The notes under the pieces were generated by a model. The model was not told the DNA's origin. It saw only the letters and a list, made by a program, of their open reading frames with translations, and searched no databases. From positions 58,036,577 through 58,100,576 of the forward strand of contig CM062289.1 in the NCBI GenBank assembly GCA_031216915.1: a DNA stretch of 64,000 nt, in the 5' to 3' direction. A program made the translations under genes and the position numbers. Below are positions 22,282 through 34,075 of this stretch, piece after piece. The DNA is from Pictodentalium vernedei. Its lineage: Eukaryota; Mollusca; Scaphopoda; Dentaliida; Dentaliidae. Position 1 is the stretch's first letter; each line of letters starts with the position of its first letter.

Positions 22282-23047
22282 CAGTAAAACCTGTCTTGAG
22301 AGACCACTGTCTTGAGAGACCACCTGTCTTGAGAGACCACCTCTGCCAGGCACCAATTGGTTTTACTCTATAATGGACCTGCTATGGGAGACCACCTGTT
22401 TTGAGAGACCACCTGTCTTGAGAGACCACTGTGACCTGGTTCCAACTTGTATTTTTATGCCATAATGGACCTGTCTTGAGAGACCGCCCTTTGAAGACTG
22501 AAACCATGATAAAAGCTTTTTACCTGTTCTGGAATTGGGAAATCCATTGTGGTTATACTAACATAATTAAAAGTATTAAAAGCTCTTAACTGGGTTTCAA
22601 TTGCTAACTCATTAAAGATTGAGATGTTCTTATAAGACCCCTGTGAAAAGATTAGGATTATTGCTGAATAAACAATTTCATACATACCTGAAATGTGACA
22701 GATAGGAATAAAAGTAAATTTGTGTTGAAAATCTTTTTGTAACAAATTGAAATGGACTGTTATAAAAATTATAAAAATAAATTAGTGTTGAAAATCTTCA
22801 ATGAAGATTTTCAACACTAATTTATTTTTATAATTTTTATAACAGTCCATTTCAATTTGTTACAAAAACTTCATACAGAAGAACAACTACAGAGTAATTA
22901 CAAAAATCCATTCTTCTCCATTTCTGAATTTTGTGGTCGGTTATTCATTGACTTGAGAAAACCTGAAACCTGTTATGAGAGACCACCTGTCTTGAGAGAC
23001 CACTTTTGTGTGGCCCAAAGGGCGGTCTCTCAAGACAGGTTCTATGG
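22282..23047. mobile_element. Mariner-type MITE (family C) copy 4
   Basis: TA on the left; right tip mutated (TTCTATGGTA). Same palindrome and subterminal repeats. Confidence 0.86.
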
Positions 23048-23086
23048 TAGCTCTTTTTTTTTGCAAGAGAAATAGCAAGATAATAG

Positions 23087-23186
23087 TAACCCTTTATCCA
23101 ATGTATGAAAATTTGTTATTTTAATTATTTTTTTTCAAATATTTCACAAAATTTCAACAAACTCATGTCCTGTGACCTCCTCATTC
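23087..23186. mobile_element. piggyBac-like MITE fragments (also 32884-33021, 42216-42247, 57180-57320)
   Basis: One-ended or degenerate pieces of family A. 23087 keeps the left end; 32884-33021 keeps the right half and is cut by the Academ-like element; 42216 keeps 30 bp before a Helentron-like element; 57180-57320 keeps arms only. Confidence 0.7.
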
Positions 23187-23236
23187 AGGGTATCCTCTAG
23201 GGGTAAAATATTGGGGCCCTTTGGTACCTTCGTCAG

Positions 23237-23356
23237 TTGACTGACCATAACTAAATCAAAGATTCATGTAGCATTGTAACTAACATCATCAAAGACGTTC
23301 ACAAGATGAAACCACAACGTAATCAATATCAGCTTAGTTGAAGGTTGGCACATTCT
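23237..23356. repeat. Long inverted repeat arm; partner at about 24262-24375
   Basis: About 110 nearly perfect bases (AACATCATCAAAGACGTTCA; GTAATCAATATCAGCTTAGT) recur inverted 0.9 kb away. They bracket the left terminal repeat of DIRS copy 1. A second hairpin (CCACACCTCCGGGCC ... GGCCCGGAGGTGTGG) lies at 23575-23625. Confidence 0.75.
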
Positions 23357-24540
23357 GTCTAACACTACTCATCAGGCCTGGCATTCTTAAAAATGCAGAA
23401 GGGCTAAAAATCACCCCCCTCGCATGTCCAAGGGGAGGGATTAGCTTTCCTCAAGCTTACAAAAGCTAATACTGGCAAAATGAAGTTTTTCTATTAATGA
23501 ATTCTGCCCAGTGGGCTTTGTACATTTTATTTGCTGCTGCTAACAAGGTAGTCCTTGTGAGATGGCTACACTACACCTCCCACACCTCCGGGCCGCGGCA
23601 AGGCCCGGAGGTGTGGGAGAGGCAGTGTGGCCATCTTACAGAGACCACTAACATAGCAGAGATCTGAAAAGATGTGGGTTTCAGGAATAGGCTATTATGG
23701 TAATCATTTCTTATCAACCTACCTTGCAATTGTTTACTACAGGCTTGCACTACTGTGGAAGACCCTAACTCAGATAAAATACTCGCTATTTTAATCTTTC
23801 CCAAGAGATTTGTGAAAGAAAAGTGGTGTAAAAACACCACGAAAAAATAAGCCAAAACTGGGTCGAGCGCCATCGGCGCACACCCAGTAGGGGATGCTCT
23901 TCTCTTAGTACAATTCCACGACTTCCATTAACCAGTGCGCAAGACAGTCATCAAACTATTCTTTTTTTGTCCGCACCACGTGAAGGACGTGCAGCCATTT
24001 GCTTTACGAAACGGTGATAATTCAACGCGTCGATAATGGTTTCCTGTGACTGGAATTATGGATCTGAGGATTGTATAATAACAGGACTGTGTTTTATATA
24101 TTCTCGTTAATATTTTCAACCACATTTTCATTAAATTTTATATATTTTCTGTGTACCGCGTATTTTTTTGCATGATTTTCGAGTTCCGTGCGGTTCGGAC
24201 ATAAAATTTGTCAATCAAATTCAACTAAGCTGATATTGATTGACATCGTAATCAATATCAGCTTAGTTGAATGTGCCAACCTTCAACTAAGCTGATATTG
24301 ATTACGTTGTGGTTTCATCTTGTGAACGTCTTTGATGATGTTAGTTACAATGCTACATGAATCTTTGATCTAGCTGATAAATTTTCGGTTGATAAATTTT
24401 ATTATTTTTATTGGAGTTAGGTGTCAATGTGGGACTATATGGACAGGATTTTTTCACTCTAGATCTGTTGAGGGCTGAATTTCTGTTTTTTAGGTCCCTG
24501 TCGGCCGTCTGGGTTCTGTTGTGTTCCCACCAGTTCTTTT

Positions 24541-24865
24541 TAGCTGTGACTAGCAGCTCTATAAGAGGCAGTGTCGGTCTGTCTGTCGGTCTGTCTGTCT
24601 GTCGGTTGGTCGGTCTGTCGGTCGGTCGGTCTGTCGGTCGGTCTGTCTGTCTGTGACCAACGTGTTTCAAAACTCAATAACTTTTGAAATACTTGATGGA
24701 ATGACTTTATATTTGGCATGCAACTGTATCTTATTGATGTCTAGGCACTGTTCAATGCATGTGTTGTTCCAAATATTTTTCTTGGAGTTATGGCTCTTGA
24801 TGAACTTAGAATTTTGTGAGACTGCGGCACCAGTCGCAGCTATGGCGTCGATGTCGCGATTTTTT
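24541..24865 (+). mobile_element. Helentron-like nonautonomous element (family L) copy 2, inside DIRS copy 1
   Basis: 5-prime TAGCTGTGACTAGCAGCTC, inverse CAGTCGCAGCTA near 24833, end GATGTCGCGATTTTTT. Insertion limits are confirmed by the uninterrupted DIRS copy 2 near 59370. Confidence 0.78.
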
Positions 24866-24869
24866 CTGC

Positions 24870-27800
24870 CACCTTTCTCTCGTAGTTGGGGGTGTTCTAC
24901 TTTCTGTATGTGTTGAGTTCATCTTTGTCTTCTACTGCTCTCACCTCTGTTATGTCCAGTACGTACCCTTTAGGGCAATGCCTTTTGCCCTCGCTTTTGG
25001 TGCGTTCTCATGGCCTTTCCTCCTGCACCCGTGGGGGGGGGGGGGGGGGAGGGAGGGGACACTATCATTTTGGGGCCTTCTGATACGACCACGTCTGGTG
25101 AGAGTTATACCCCTTCCCTGGGGGATGTGCACTCCTCCCGCACCTGCTGGGGGTGGGGAACACTGTCATTTTGGGCCTCCCGACACGACCACGTCTGGTG
25201 AGTTATACCCCCTCCGTGGGGGATGTGCAGTTTTTTACCGTGGTGGATATTGCAGGAGCTGTTGAGATGTCTGGTGAAGAAATGCCTGGTTCCGGGACTA
25301 TGCACCCTCTCCATTCGACATCTGAGGCTGTCACTGGGGTTGTGACTCCTCCTTTGGAGGCCGAGCTCGGGTTTCTCTCCCCTTTTCCGCCAGTTACAAC
25401 AGCTCCCGTCGTATCTGCTGCTACTGCTGTTTCATCTACAATGTCATCGGTCACCATTTTTGGCAGCCTCGGCTTATCCCTGCAGGGGTCTGCAGCGATG
25501 TCTGTAGTGTGGATGTGGGCTATCGGCCTATCTTCCCTGACTTCAACTCAGCAAAATCGGAAGTGGATGCCGACTGAACCCCCCTGTTGTGTCCTCTCAG
25601 CCGTTCAGCACAGCAGTTTTATCCCTGCAGGGGTCTGCAGAGATGTCCAGTAGTGTAGACGTGGGGTATTGGCCTGCGTCGAGTGTATTTGAAGATCATG
25701 ACCCTTCGCTGGTAAAATGGGTCAGGAGTGAAGCCACTTTGTCGGTTCGTTCCCACGTCGTACCGTTCCGACACAGTGAGCTTAGGGAGGTCCTCTCCTT
25801 GCTCACTTAGGTTCTGTCCAAGAACCTTTTCCATTGCTTCCAGCGAGGCTATGAGTGGTTTCTGGGTGCCCCCGGTGACGCCGCCTCCCTGGATTGGAAA
25901 CAGGCTGCTTTCTGATCCCCTGGTGTGCCTACACCATGGGCCTCCCCATGGTTTGCCCATCATGGGCTATATGTGTCTTCCGACTCAGGGGATGAGTCCA
26001 ACATACCTGACTCGAGAACCAACAGACTTCTGACTTGGGGGCAGCTCTTGACTTTGTGTTTTGGTCCCTTCCAGATCTCAAACCGTCAAACCAGCCATCA
26101 GTGTCCACCCGGCCGCGATCATCGGTCACGCGCCTACAGCCTGTGGAGCAACCTGCTTCTGGGCGCCTTCGACCATGCCTGTCAATACAGGTGGTTGAAG
26201 CATTTACAGCTTGGGACTCTGAGCTGAGTTCCAAGGCTATGAAGATATCGTTCATCATTAGGGTTGACACTTTTTTGCCTCCGGTGCATTATCATTCCTA
26301 CAATTTTGCCAATCTGTCAGTCTGCCAGACTTTGACGGTCTTGGATCAAGACTCCAACTCCCAAGCCGGCCATTTTTCATATGGAAATTCTGGAGTCCGT
26401 GTTGGGCTTATTGGGAGAGATGCTGGTATGCTTTCTCTCTTCGATCACGTCGTCGCTGCTTAGCTGCTTATCTGCTCCCAGATAAGTTTGACGACGAACA
26501 GGTCTTTAGCTCAGCGAAGGGAGCTCAACTTATCACTTGCCGTCCGTCGTCGTCCGTCGTCGTGAAGATTTTTCAAACGACTTCTCCTCTGAAACCACTG
26601 GTCCGATTTTCACGAAACTTCATGTGGATGTTCATTGCTATATGGCAATTCATGTTTGTTCAAATGAAATGGCCACGTCCCTTGGGGGGCTCTGTATGGG
26701 GCATAACTCTGATAGCACCATATGAATTATAGAAAAATTATTAAAAAATCTTCTTCTCCAGAACCAGTGGGAAGAATCTTTTCATACTTGGTATGCAGCA
26801 AATTGGTATGGGTCTGATTCAAGTTTGTTCAAATTGTCCCCCTGGATTCATATTTGGGCTCACTATAGAAGCCCAAATTCGAACTTAGTACATTTCAGGC
26901 AAATTTCTTAAAAATCTTCTTTTCCAGATCCAGCAGGCAGAATCTTTTGATATTTGGTATGCAACATTGTGGGGTGGATCTGATTCAAGTTTGTTCAATC
27001 GGCCCCCTGGATTCATATTTCGGCTCAGTATAGAAGCCCGAATTCGAACTTATTGCATTTCAGGCAAATTTCTTCAAAAATCTTCTCAAGATCCAGCAGG
27101 CAGAATCTTTTGATATTTGGTATGCAACATTGTGAGGTGGATCTGATTCAAGTTTGTTCAAATTGGCCCCCTGGATTCATATTTTGGCTCTCTATGAAAG
27201 CTCGAATTAGTGCATTTCAGGCAAATTTCTTAAAAAATCTTCTTCTCCAGATCCAGCAGGCAAAATCTTTTGATATTTGGTATGCAACATTGTGGGGTGG
27301 ATCTGATTCACGTTTGTTCAAATCGGCCCCCTGGGTTCATATTTGAGTATAGGAGCCCAATTTGAACTTGGTGCATTTCAGGCAAATTTCTTTAAAAATC
27401 TTCTTCTCAAGATCCAGCAGGCAGAATCTTTTGATATTGGGTATGCAGCATGCTTAGGGGGGTGAGATTCAAGTTTGTTCAAGCCAATTCAATGGGTTCA
27501 TATTTGGGCTCACTGTGGTAGCCCGAATTATAACTTAGTTCAAAATGAGGAATTTTCTTTAAAAATCTTCTTCTTCAGATCCTGCAGTCGGAATGTTTTG
27601 ATATTTGGTATGCAGCATTTTCCTGGTATGCAGGAATTTTCTTTAAAAATCTTCTTCTTCAGATCCAGCAGATGAATGCTTTTGATATTTGGTATGCAAC
27701 ATCCTAAGGTGGGTAAGATTCAAGTTTGTTCAAGCCATGTCCCTAGTTCCATAAAATGTGTCTTTCATGGCTTCATTCCTTTGTAGTGTTGATGAACCAT

Positions 27801-28260
27801 GTCTAACTGAATGTGACCCCCAAATACTTCTTTGAACCACTTTGGCCGGTGAGCGATTAAGGCTCCTTGGGGCCTCTTCTTTGTGTGTGCTGTCCAAGGT
27901 GCTCATGCATCTTCTCACACACATGCCTGTAACATGGCTAATTTGGAATTAGTTTGCAGGGACGCTGTGATGGACACAAGCCTTTCCCTTCTTGAGGGGC
28001 AGTGTGCTGCTGTTCGATCTGCCTCTATTGGCGTGTCTGCAACTATTCCATGTTTCCGCGGCGACGGTCCGGGTAAGACTCCCTATGTTATTCCATTGAT
28101 CTGCTGCTGCTGCGTCAGCTTGATCAGCCTTCTGCTGGAGGCAGGGGCCGTCCAAAGCCTAGCAAGTACCCTTCTGCTTCCTCTGCGAAGCTAAGGGCTG
28201 ATCCTCCTCCCGCCACTTCTACTCACTCACAGGCTGAGGGTAGGCATCGGCAGTAGTCAC
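24870..28260 (+). pseudogene. DIRS copy 1 gag-like remnant
   Basis: Frames here are short and broken but align in order with the gag region of copy 2 (59450-61634). Shared phrases include SVDVGYWP/YRP, ALDFVF, RVDTFLPPVHY, SVCQTLTVLDQDS and NLELV. It carries a G homopolymer at about 25027-25049 and is split by the 26507-27879 insertion; the sequence resumes at TTTGTGTGTGCTG on the far side. It is nonfunctional. In autonomous relatives the product would be the nucleocapsid-like Gag. Confidence 0.75.
26507..27879 (+). mobile_element. Helentron-like/pearl-like element (family J), complete, inside DIRS copy 1
   Basis: 5-prime TAGCTCAGCGAAGGGAGCTC hairpin, CCGTCCGTCGTCGTCCG tract, then six or seven tandem units of about 165 bp (each with TTTTGATATTTGGTATGCA). 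Near the 3-prime end is GGTGAGCGATTA, inverse of the 5-prime tip, then hairpin GGCTCCTTGGGGCC. DIRS copy 2 shows the empty site (ACAGGCTCCTTTGTGTG), placing the insertion between Ts. Confidence 0.8.
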
Positions 28261-28339
28261 CTCGAATTCGTCCCAGGTTGAGGCATTCCACTCAGTCAAG
28301 AGTGCCTCTTCCAACACAAGTCCCTTTCAGCGTTACACG

Positions 28340-29250
28340 TTGGGAATTTTTGATCACGGAGATAGGCAATCTCCTGTCAAAGGGGCGATCGAGGTCATCA
28401 AGAACATTCTTTCAGTGCGGTTTTATTCCTGCTTGTTCTTGGTGCTGAAGAAGGATGGCCGACTCAGACAGGTTATTGATCTGAGAATCCTGACGCAGTC
28501 TACCATTGCTCCTCAGTTCAGCATGAAGGCTTTCAGGTCGGTTCGCCGCTCTTTCCCCGGATGTTTTCCAGTTCAAGGCCATGCCCTTTGGCCTCAACCT
28601 GGATCCTTGGGCCTTCACCTGTCTGATGTTGCATGTGTTAGTCTTACATCACACACAGTCCAATGCTGCCTTTCTGGAGCCTGATGTCACACTGTTGAGC
28701 CTACTCACATCACTAGGGTTCAGAGTCAATGGGGAGAAGTCGGACCTGGTCCCTTCTCCGTCAGTTTGTCATCTGGGATGGGCTTCCGTACTCAGCTGGA
28801 TGTGGTAGAGGTTTCCCAGGCAAGGGCTGTGATTTTCTCAGCCTTTTGCCCTGACTCTGTCCCGGTCCACGTCTGCAACAGCTTGGAGTCTTCCCCGGCT
28901 GCTCGGTCGCTGCAGTTCGGTGATGGATCTCATTCCTCTAGGTTGGCTGCATGTCAGACTTCTCCAACACTCTCTGCTCAGTCGCTGGAGGCCGAATGTC
29001 AATCCTCTGGATCTGGTGCTTCAGTTATCGGAGTCTCTTCCTCGTCACCGTCTCCCCTGACAGATATTCAGTGGATTTGGCAGGGAGTTCCATTGGACTT
29101 CCCCACGTCAGATCATGTTCGGACGGCAGTCGCCAACGATCTCGGATGGGGTGTGACGTTGGATCCTCTAGGTCATGAGACCAGGATCAAGCAGCTCTTC
29201 ACATCAACCAGAAGGAGCTTCTTGCTCTTCTTTTTTCGAGACGAGCAGTG
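28340..29250 (+). pseudogene. DIRS copy 1 reverse transcriptase/RNase H remnant with catalytic deletions
   Basis: GAIEVIKNI, FLVLKKDGRLRQVIDLR and SLGFRVNGEKSDLVPS match the copy 2 RT. Two internal deletions are visible against copy 2. One removes the IDLREAY segment (first catalytic Asp), the other removes SAYLDDIL (catalytic YLDD). Most of the RNase H end and the linker to the recombinase are also missing after LFTSTRR. This RT could not work even if the frames were restored. Confidence 0.8.
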
Positions 29251-29269
29251 GAGTTGCTTTTCTTCTTCA

Positions 29270-30130
29270 AGGAGGCACTCCACTGGTTTAGCCTTTGCGG
29301 CTAAGTGGAAGGTCTTCTGTTGATGGTGTGCAGATCACTATGTTGCTTCTGTCACTCCTTCGATCACACAGATTTCGGAGTTTCTGGTATATGTTTGCTT
29401 CTGGGATCTCCAGCAATAGGTACAGGTCCATGCTTCGGAGACCTTTTCGTATGTGGGACAGCATTGTATCGGCACTATTCCATGCCTCTCCAAGCTTGTT
29501 TGGCACTTTTCCTTGGGGGGGGGGGGGGGAGGGGCTGTTTGAGCCTTTATCCCAGGTGGATATGCATTTTTTCACATTCAAGATGGCTTTTCTGATGGCT
29601 TCTGCCTCAGCCAGACGGGTTAGTGAGCTTCAGGCCCTCTTGGTTGACCTGGCCTTTTTCTGGAGCTCTCCCACCAGTGTTATCTTTACCAGTGATTGCT
29701 CTTTTCTGGCCAGGAATCAGATACCAGAAACTACTCCGCCTCCTACCTGTTTCTGGACTCTTCCTTCTGTTGAGGGTAAACAAAGGTAAACACCCTTTGC
29801 TCTGTTCATTTGGAAGGGTAGGATCGATTTTCTGTCTCTTATTTCCTGGTCGACAGAAGATCTCTCCTGAATTCATTTCCCGGTGGATTTATCTTGCTAT
29901 TAGTGCAGCTTTCGCTCATCTAGTGACTGGCGATTGTATTACCAATCGTTTTTTTTCATTGTCTACCTCTTGGGGCTTATTCTAAATCCGTCACGTTGTC
30001 GGATGTTATGCTGGCAGCCTACTGGAGAAATACTACTTTCTCCACTTATCTGCGACAGTTGCAGGAGCCGGCAGAGGACCATTGTTCTACGGGCCCTCTT
30101 TCTTTTGGTCAGGCTGTTGTCTATCCCAGC
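29270..30130 (+). pseudogene. DIRS copy 1 tyrosine recombinase remnant
   Basis: AAKWKVFC, FLMASASARRVSELQALL and, near 30000-30060, DVMLAAYWRNTTFSTYLRQL are recognisable YR landmarks. The Arg of SARRVSEL and the Tyr of TYLRQL correspond to the catalytic Arg and nucleophile regions. Frames are broken and a G homopolymer (about 29515-29530) interrupts it. It supplies the recombinase 3-prime half that copy 2 lacks because the window ends. Confidence 0.78.
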
Positions 30131-30420
30131 TATTCGGCTTCTTACAAGTTCAGTTCCAACTCTGTGCTGTTTACTGCCCTTTCTGTCTGTGCATCACACA
30201 GAACCATACGCCTCATCTCTCATTGTCTTTTACTAATGTTTGTGATGCTATGGTTTGATAGGCCTAGGGACCTCTTCCTCTGTCCACGGTTCCAGTGCAA
30301 TTGAGTTATGTGTGGGTTGGTTATGTGATTCCCTCCATCCTATTGCCTATTCAGCCTGTAATAAACAATTGTAAGGTAGGTTGATGAAGAAATTTAAATT
30401 TTATAGTTATAAATTTCCTT

Positions 30421-32277
30421 TTTAGCTCAACTTTGGCGAAGCCAAATTTGAGCTTTTGTCATGGCCCGTCGTCTGTCGTCCGTCTGTCCGTCTGCCTGTC
30501 TGTCCGTACGTCAACAATTGGATACGGCTCGGGCTAGAGGCCATATTTATGAACCGATCTTTACGAAACTTCATGGGTACCTTTGTTATGACTGTGGGAC
30601 GAGAACGAGTGTTTTTGGGTGCGGTTCGAAATTCAAGATGGCTGCCAGCCGCCATTTTGTACCGACGATGCAGAAATCTGTTTTTTGTACAGAACTTCCA
30701 TATGAAAGCTCTGATTTGAATAATTTTTTGTATGAATGTTTAGTACCATGGGATACATCACATATAATACGGGGTTTTTTTCTCGTGCGTAAACTGTGCA
30801 AATTAGACTAATTTTGATGTTTTTTGGTGTTACTTTCAGCACTGTAAGTGCCAATGCCAATACGGCTCGGGCTAGAGGCCGTATTTATGAACCGATCTTT
30901 ATGAAACTTCTTGGGTACCTTTGGTATCGCCGTGGGACGAGAACGAGTGTTTTGGGGTCCGGTCTGAAATTCAAGATGGCCGATGGCAGCCATTTTGTAC
31001 AAAATTAGGTGCAATCAGATTTTTGCACAGAACATCCATATGAAAGCGCTGATTTGAATAATTTTGTGTGTGAATGTTTAGTACCATGGGATACATCACA
31101 TATAATACAGGTTTTTTTCTCGTGCAGAAATTATGCAAATTAGATGAACTTTGATTTTTTCCTTGTGACTCACACACAGTAAGTACACATGTCAATACGG
31201 CTCGGGCTAGAGTCTGTATTTATGAACTGATCTTCACGAAATGTCTTGGGTACCTTCGTTATCACCTTGGGATGAGAACGAGTGTTTCTGGGTGCGGTCT
31301 AAAATTCAAGATGGCTGCCAGTGGCCATTTTGTACTGAAATTGGGTCTAATCAGTTTTTTGTACACAACTTCCATACAGCTCAGACAAGAGGCCATATTT
31401 ATGAACCAATCTTTATGAATCTTCTTGGGTACCTTTGTTATCACCGTGGGATGAGAGCGAGTGTTTTGGGGTGTGGTCCGATATTCAAGATGGCCACCAG
31501 CAGCCATTTTGTACCAAAATTAGTGCAATCAGTCTTTTGTACAGAACTTCTGTATGAAAGTTCTGATTTGAATAAATTTTTGTATGAATGTTTAGTAACA
31601 TGGAATACATCACATATTGTAAGGGTTTTTTTTTTCGTGCATAAATTATGCAAATTAGATGAACTTTGATTTATTCAGTGCTACTTACACAATGTAAGCA
31701 CACATGTCAATACAGCTCAGGGTAGAGGCTGTATTTATGAACCGATCTTCACAAAACTTCTTGGGTACCTTTGTTATCACCTTGGAACGAGAATGAGTTT
31801 TCTGGGTACGGTCCAAAATTCAAGATGGCTGCCAGTGGCCATTTTGTACCGAAATTAGGTCCAATCAGTTTTTTGTCACAAGTTCTATACAGCTCGTATT
31901 TATGAACTGATCTTCACAAAACTTCTTGGGTACCTTTGTTTTCACCTTGGGACAGGAACGAGTGTGTTTTGGGGTGCCTTTGTTATCACTGTGCTATGAG
32001 AACAAATATTTTGGGGTTCAGTCAGACCCACTCTGGGACTCAAAGATTTCTTTTCTAGTTTAGCATCTGACTGTCACCCACCTTTACAATACTTTACCTA
32101 CACATTTGTTACAGGCAACGGTCACTATTTATGTACAGACCGTTACAATACTTCTTTATATGTACCTTTGTTATCAGGTCATTACCTAGATGTTTGTCAT
32201 TGCTGTGTCACATACTATACATGTACATGTCTTTGTCTTGACAAGTTGAGCTACAGTGTCATTGACACTTTCATTTA
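30421..32277 (+). mobile_element. Helentron-like element (family K) copy 1, inside DIRS copy 1
   Basis: 5-prime TAGCTCAACTTTGGCGAAGC hairpin; inverse AAGTTGAGCTA at 32243; 3-prime hairpin AGTGTCATTGACACT, end TTCATTT. CCGTCTGTCCGTCTGCC tract. Internal tandem units start at TACGGCTCGGGCTAGAGGC with spacings of about 336, 336, 181, 335 and 178 bp. Confidence 0.82.
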
Positions 32278-33030
32278 TTATATCTGCTGCTATTGTTTAC
32301 ATGGAGGCCCTCCCATCTTCCTATTCGGGTAAGAATCCTTCCTCCCCGCTGATCACATAACTCCTATGTTGGCGGACTCGAAAGAATGATTTGATGACTG
32401 TTTTGCACACTGGTTAAAGGAAGTCGTGGAATTGTACTAAGAGAAGAGTGTTGCCTACTGGGTTTGCGCAGATGGCACTCGACCCAGTTTTGGCTTATTT
32501 TTTTGTGGTGTTTTTACACCACTTTTCTTTCCCAAATCTCTTGGGAAAGATTAAAATAGAGAGTACTTTATCCGATTTAGGGTCTTTCACTGTAGTGCAA
32601 GCCTGTAGAAAACAATTGCGGTAGGTATAATAAGAAAGGAAATTTACTTTTAAATTTAAAAAAAAATTTTGAACCAGGAGGGATAGTTTTTGCCCTCTTT
32701 AATTTTTTTAAGCTGAGCAGTGGCCGAGCGAATAAATCGCTCTCCTGCAAATGCCAGGCCTGGCTCATGGTACTACTCATCAAACTCACACAGGAACATT
32801 CTATGAGGGTAATATATGGTTTGTGGGAAAAATTGGCCAGGGCAATAGAGCCGTTAAAAGGACCCCTTGCCTCTCTAGTGGAAACCTTGCCTCATCGGAA
32901 TGATGTTGATCTCGTTCCAGTGAGTGGTCACATGATAATGTTTTGTTGAAATTGCTTGAAAAATAATTTGTTTTCAAATGCTCCATTTTGAAATTGTGTG
33001 AGTGTTTCCGATTTGTTAGGTAAGTACATA

Positions 33031-33200
33031 TAGTACGGTCGCCAGGTCATGGATGCGTGTTTTGTCGTATAAAGTTTTTTTCTCAATGGATTCTGAAAAT
33101 TAAGGTATCTGACATCAACATTCAATCGGCTGACCATCTGTAAGCCTTGAGCAATTTTTTTTATAGAGCCCCAAAATTTATACCCCACCCCGAATTTCAG
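33031..33200 (+). repeat. Left terminal inverted repeat of the Academ-like element
   Basis: About 170 bp, matching the reverse complement of 39427-39608 in long blocks with small indels. This is much longer than the TIRs of most mariner or hAT elements. Confidence 0.85.
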
Positions 33201-34075
33201 TAAAATACCACTTTTTACTCCGATGTCATTAGATCTCACAAAAATGCGACAGAATCTTCACAATGAGATGCCAATAGCCGAAGGGTTCCGAACACATCAC
33301 TTAACCATTAACTTCTCCAGAAAAAATCCGAAATGGCAGCCAATATGGCAGCCGGAAGTAGCAAATTTATGGATTTTTACCATTTTTTACGAAATAATCT
33401 GCTATAAGTGCCCAATGACTGTCCAAGATTCATTCCTCGCACATATAAATGATGCAAATTGATAGCTCCATGATATTTGATGACAATCAGGGGTATCAAT
33501 GGTGTATATGAACGGGAAAATGATTATCAAGTCTATGAAGTGAAAAAGTCGTCAAAATAAGATTTCCTGCCATATAATACAAGAAGTCACAAAAATTGTT
33601 AGAAAACTCGGCTTGTGGTTCGTAGACTTGGAGATGTCTCCCCAATTTAGTTCTCAACCTCGATTTATATCATTTGCGCATTGGATTCACTATAAAATAC
33701 CCGAATTTCCACCAAAATGATGCTGAAAGTAGTAAAATTGTGGATTTTGATATTTTTTACGAATGAAGTCTATACCAGTATGCCCCGGCTGCCAACATAC
33801 ATTTTGCTGGACATAAAAACTATGCAAAATTATAGTGCAATGATATTAACTACATTTTGAGGAATAATGGAAACAAATGAGCAGGAGAAAAACTGATATC
33901 GCAGACTATGGAGTGAAAAAAATGTCAAAACTGGATTTCAACCTAATACCAGAAATCCCAAATATGGTCACATAGCCAGCCTGATGAGATGCAGAGTGAG
34001 AGATGTTTTATCTACTAAGTATTCAATCTGGAATTTATCAAGAAAAGATCAACATGGTCACCGATATCCTCATCC

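Larger units (their letters stand above)
23707..32637 (+). mobile_element. DIRS-type retrotransposon copy 1, decayed, with inverted terminal repeats and nested insertions
   Basis: The left terminal repeat (23707-about 24207) begins TTTCTTATCAACCTACC; its inverted partner is at about 32373-32637. Between them lie a gag remnant (about 24870-28260), RT/RNase H remnant (28340-29250) and tyrosine-recombinase remnant (29270-30130), all colinear with copy 2 (58728-64000). A 30-base match to the complement of the element tip at 30362-30391 looks like part of the internal complementary region of DIRS elements. Insertions: a foldback sequence at about 24208-24378 and Helentron-like elements at 24541-24865, 26507-27879 and 30421-32277. 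No target duplication is seen, as expected for recombinase-mediated insertion. Confidence 0.83.

Noticed and set aside
24353-24670. Proteins rich in DRPTDRPT or VGLSVGLSV
   Set aside because: Translations of the GTCTGTCGGTCGG tract of a Helentron-like element; low-complexity artefacts.
30421-32277. Protein-coding gene in family K repeats
   Set aside because: Open stretches of 60-140 codons recur in tandem units on both strands because the repeat itself recurs; they have no start, splice or family signal.
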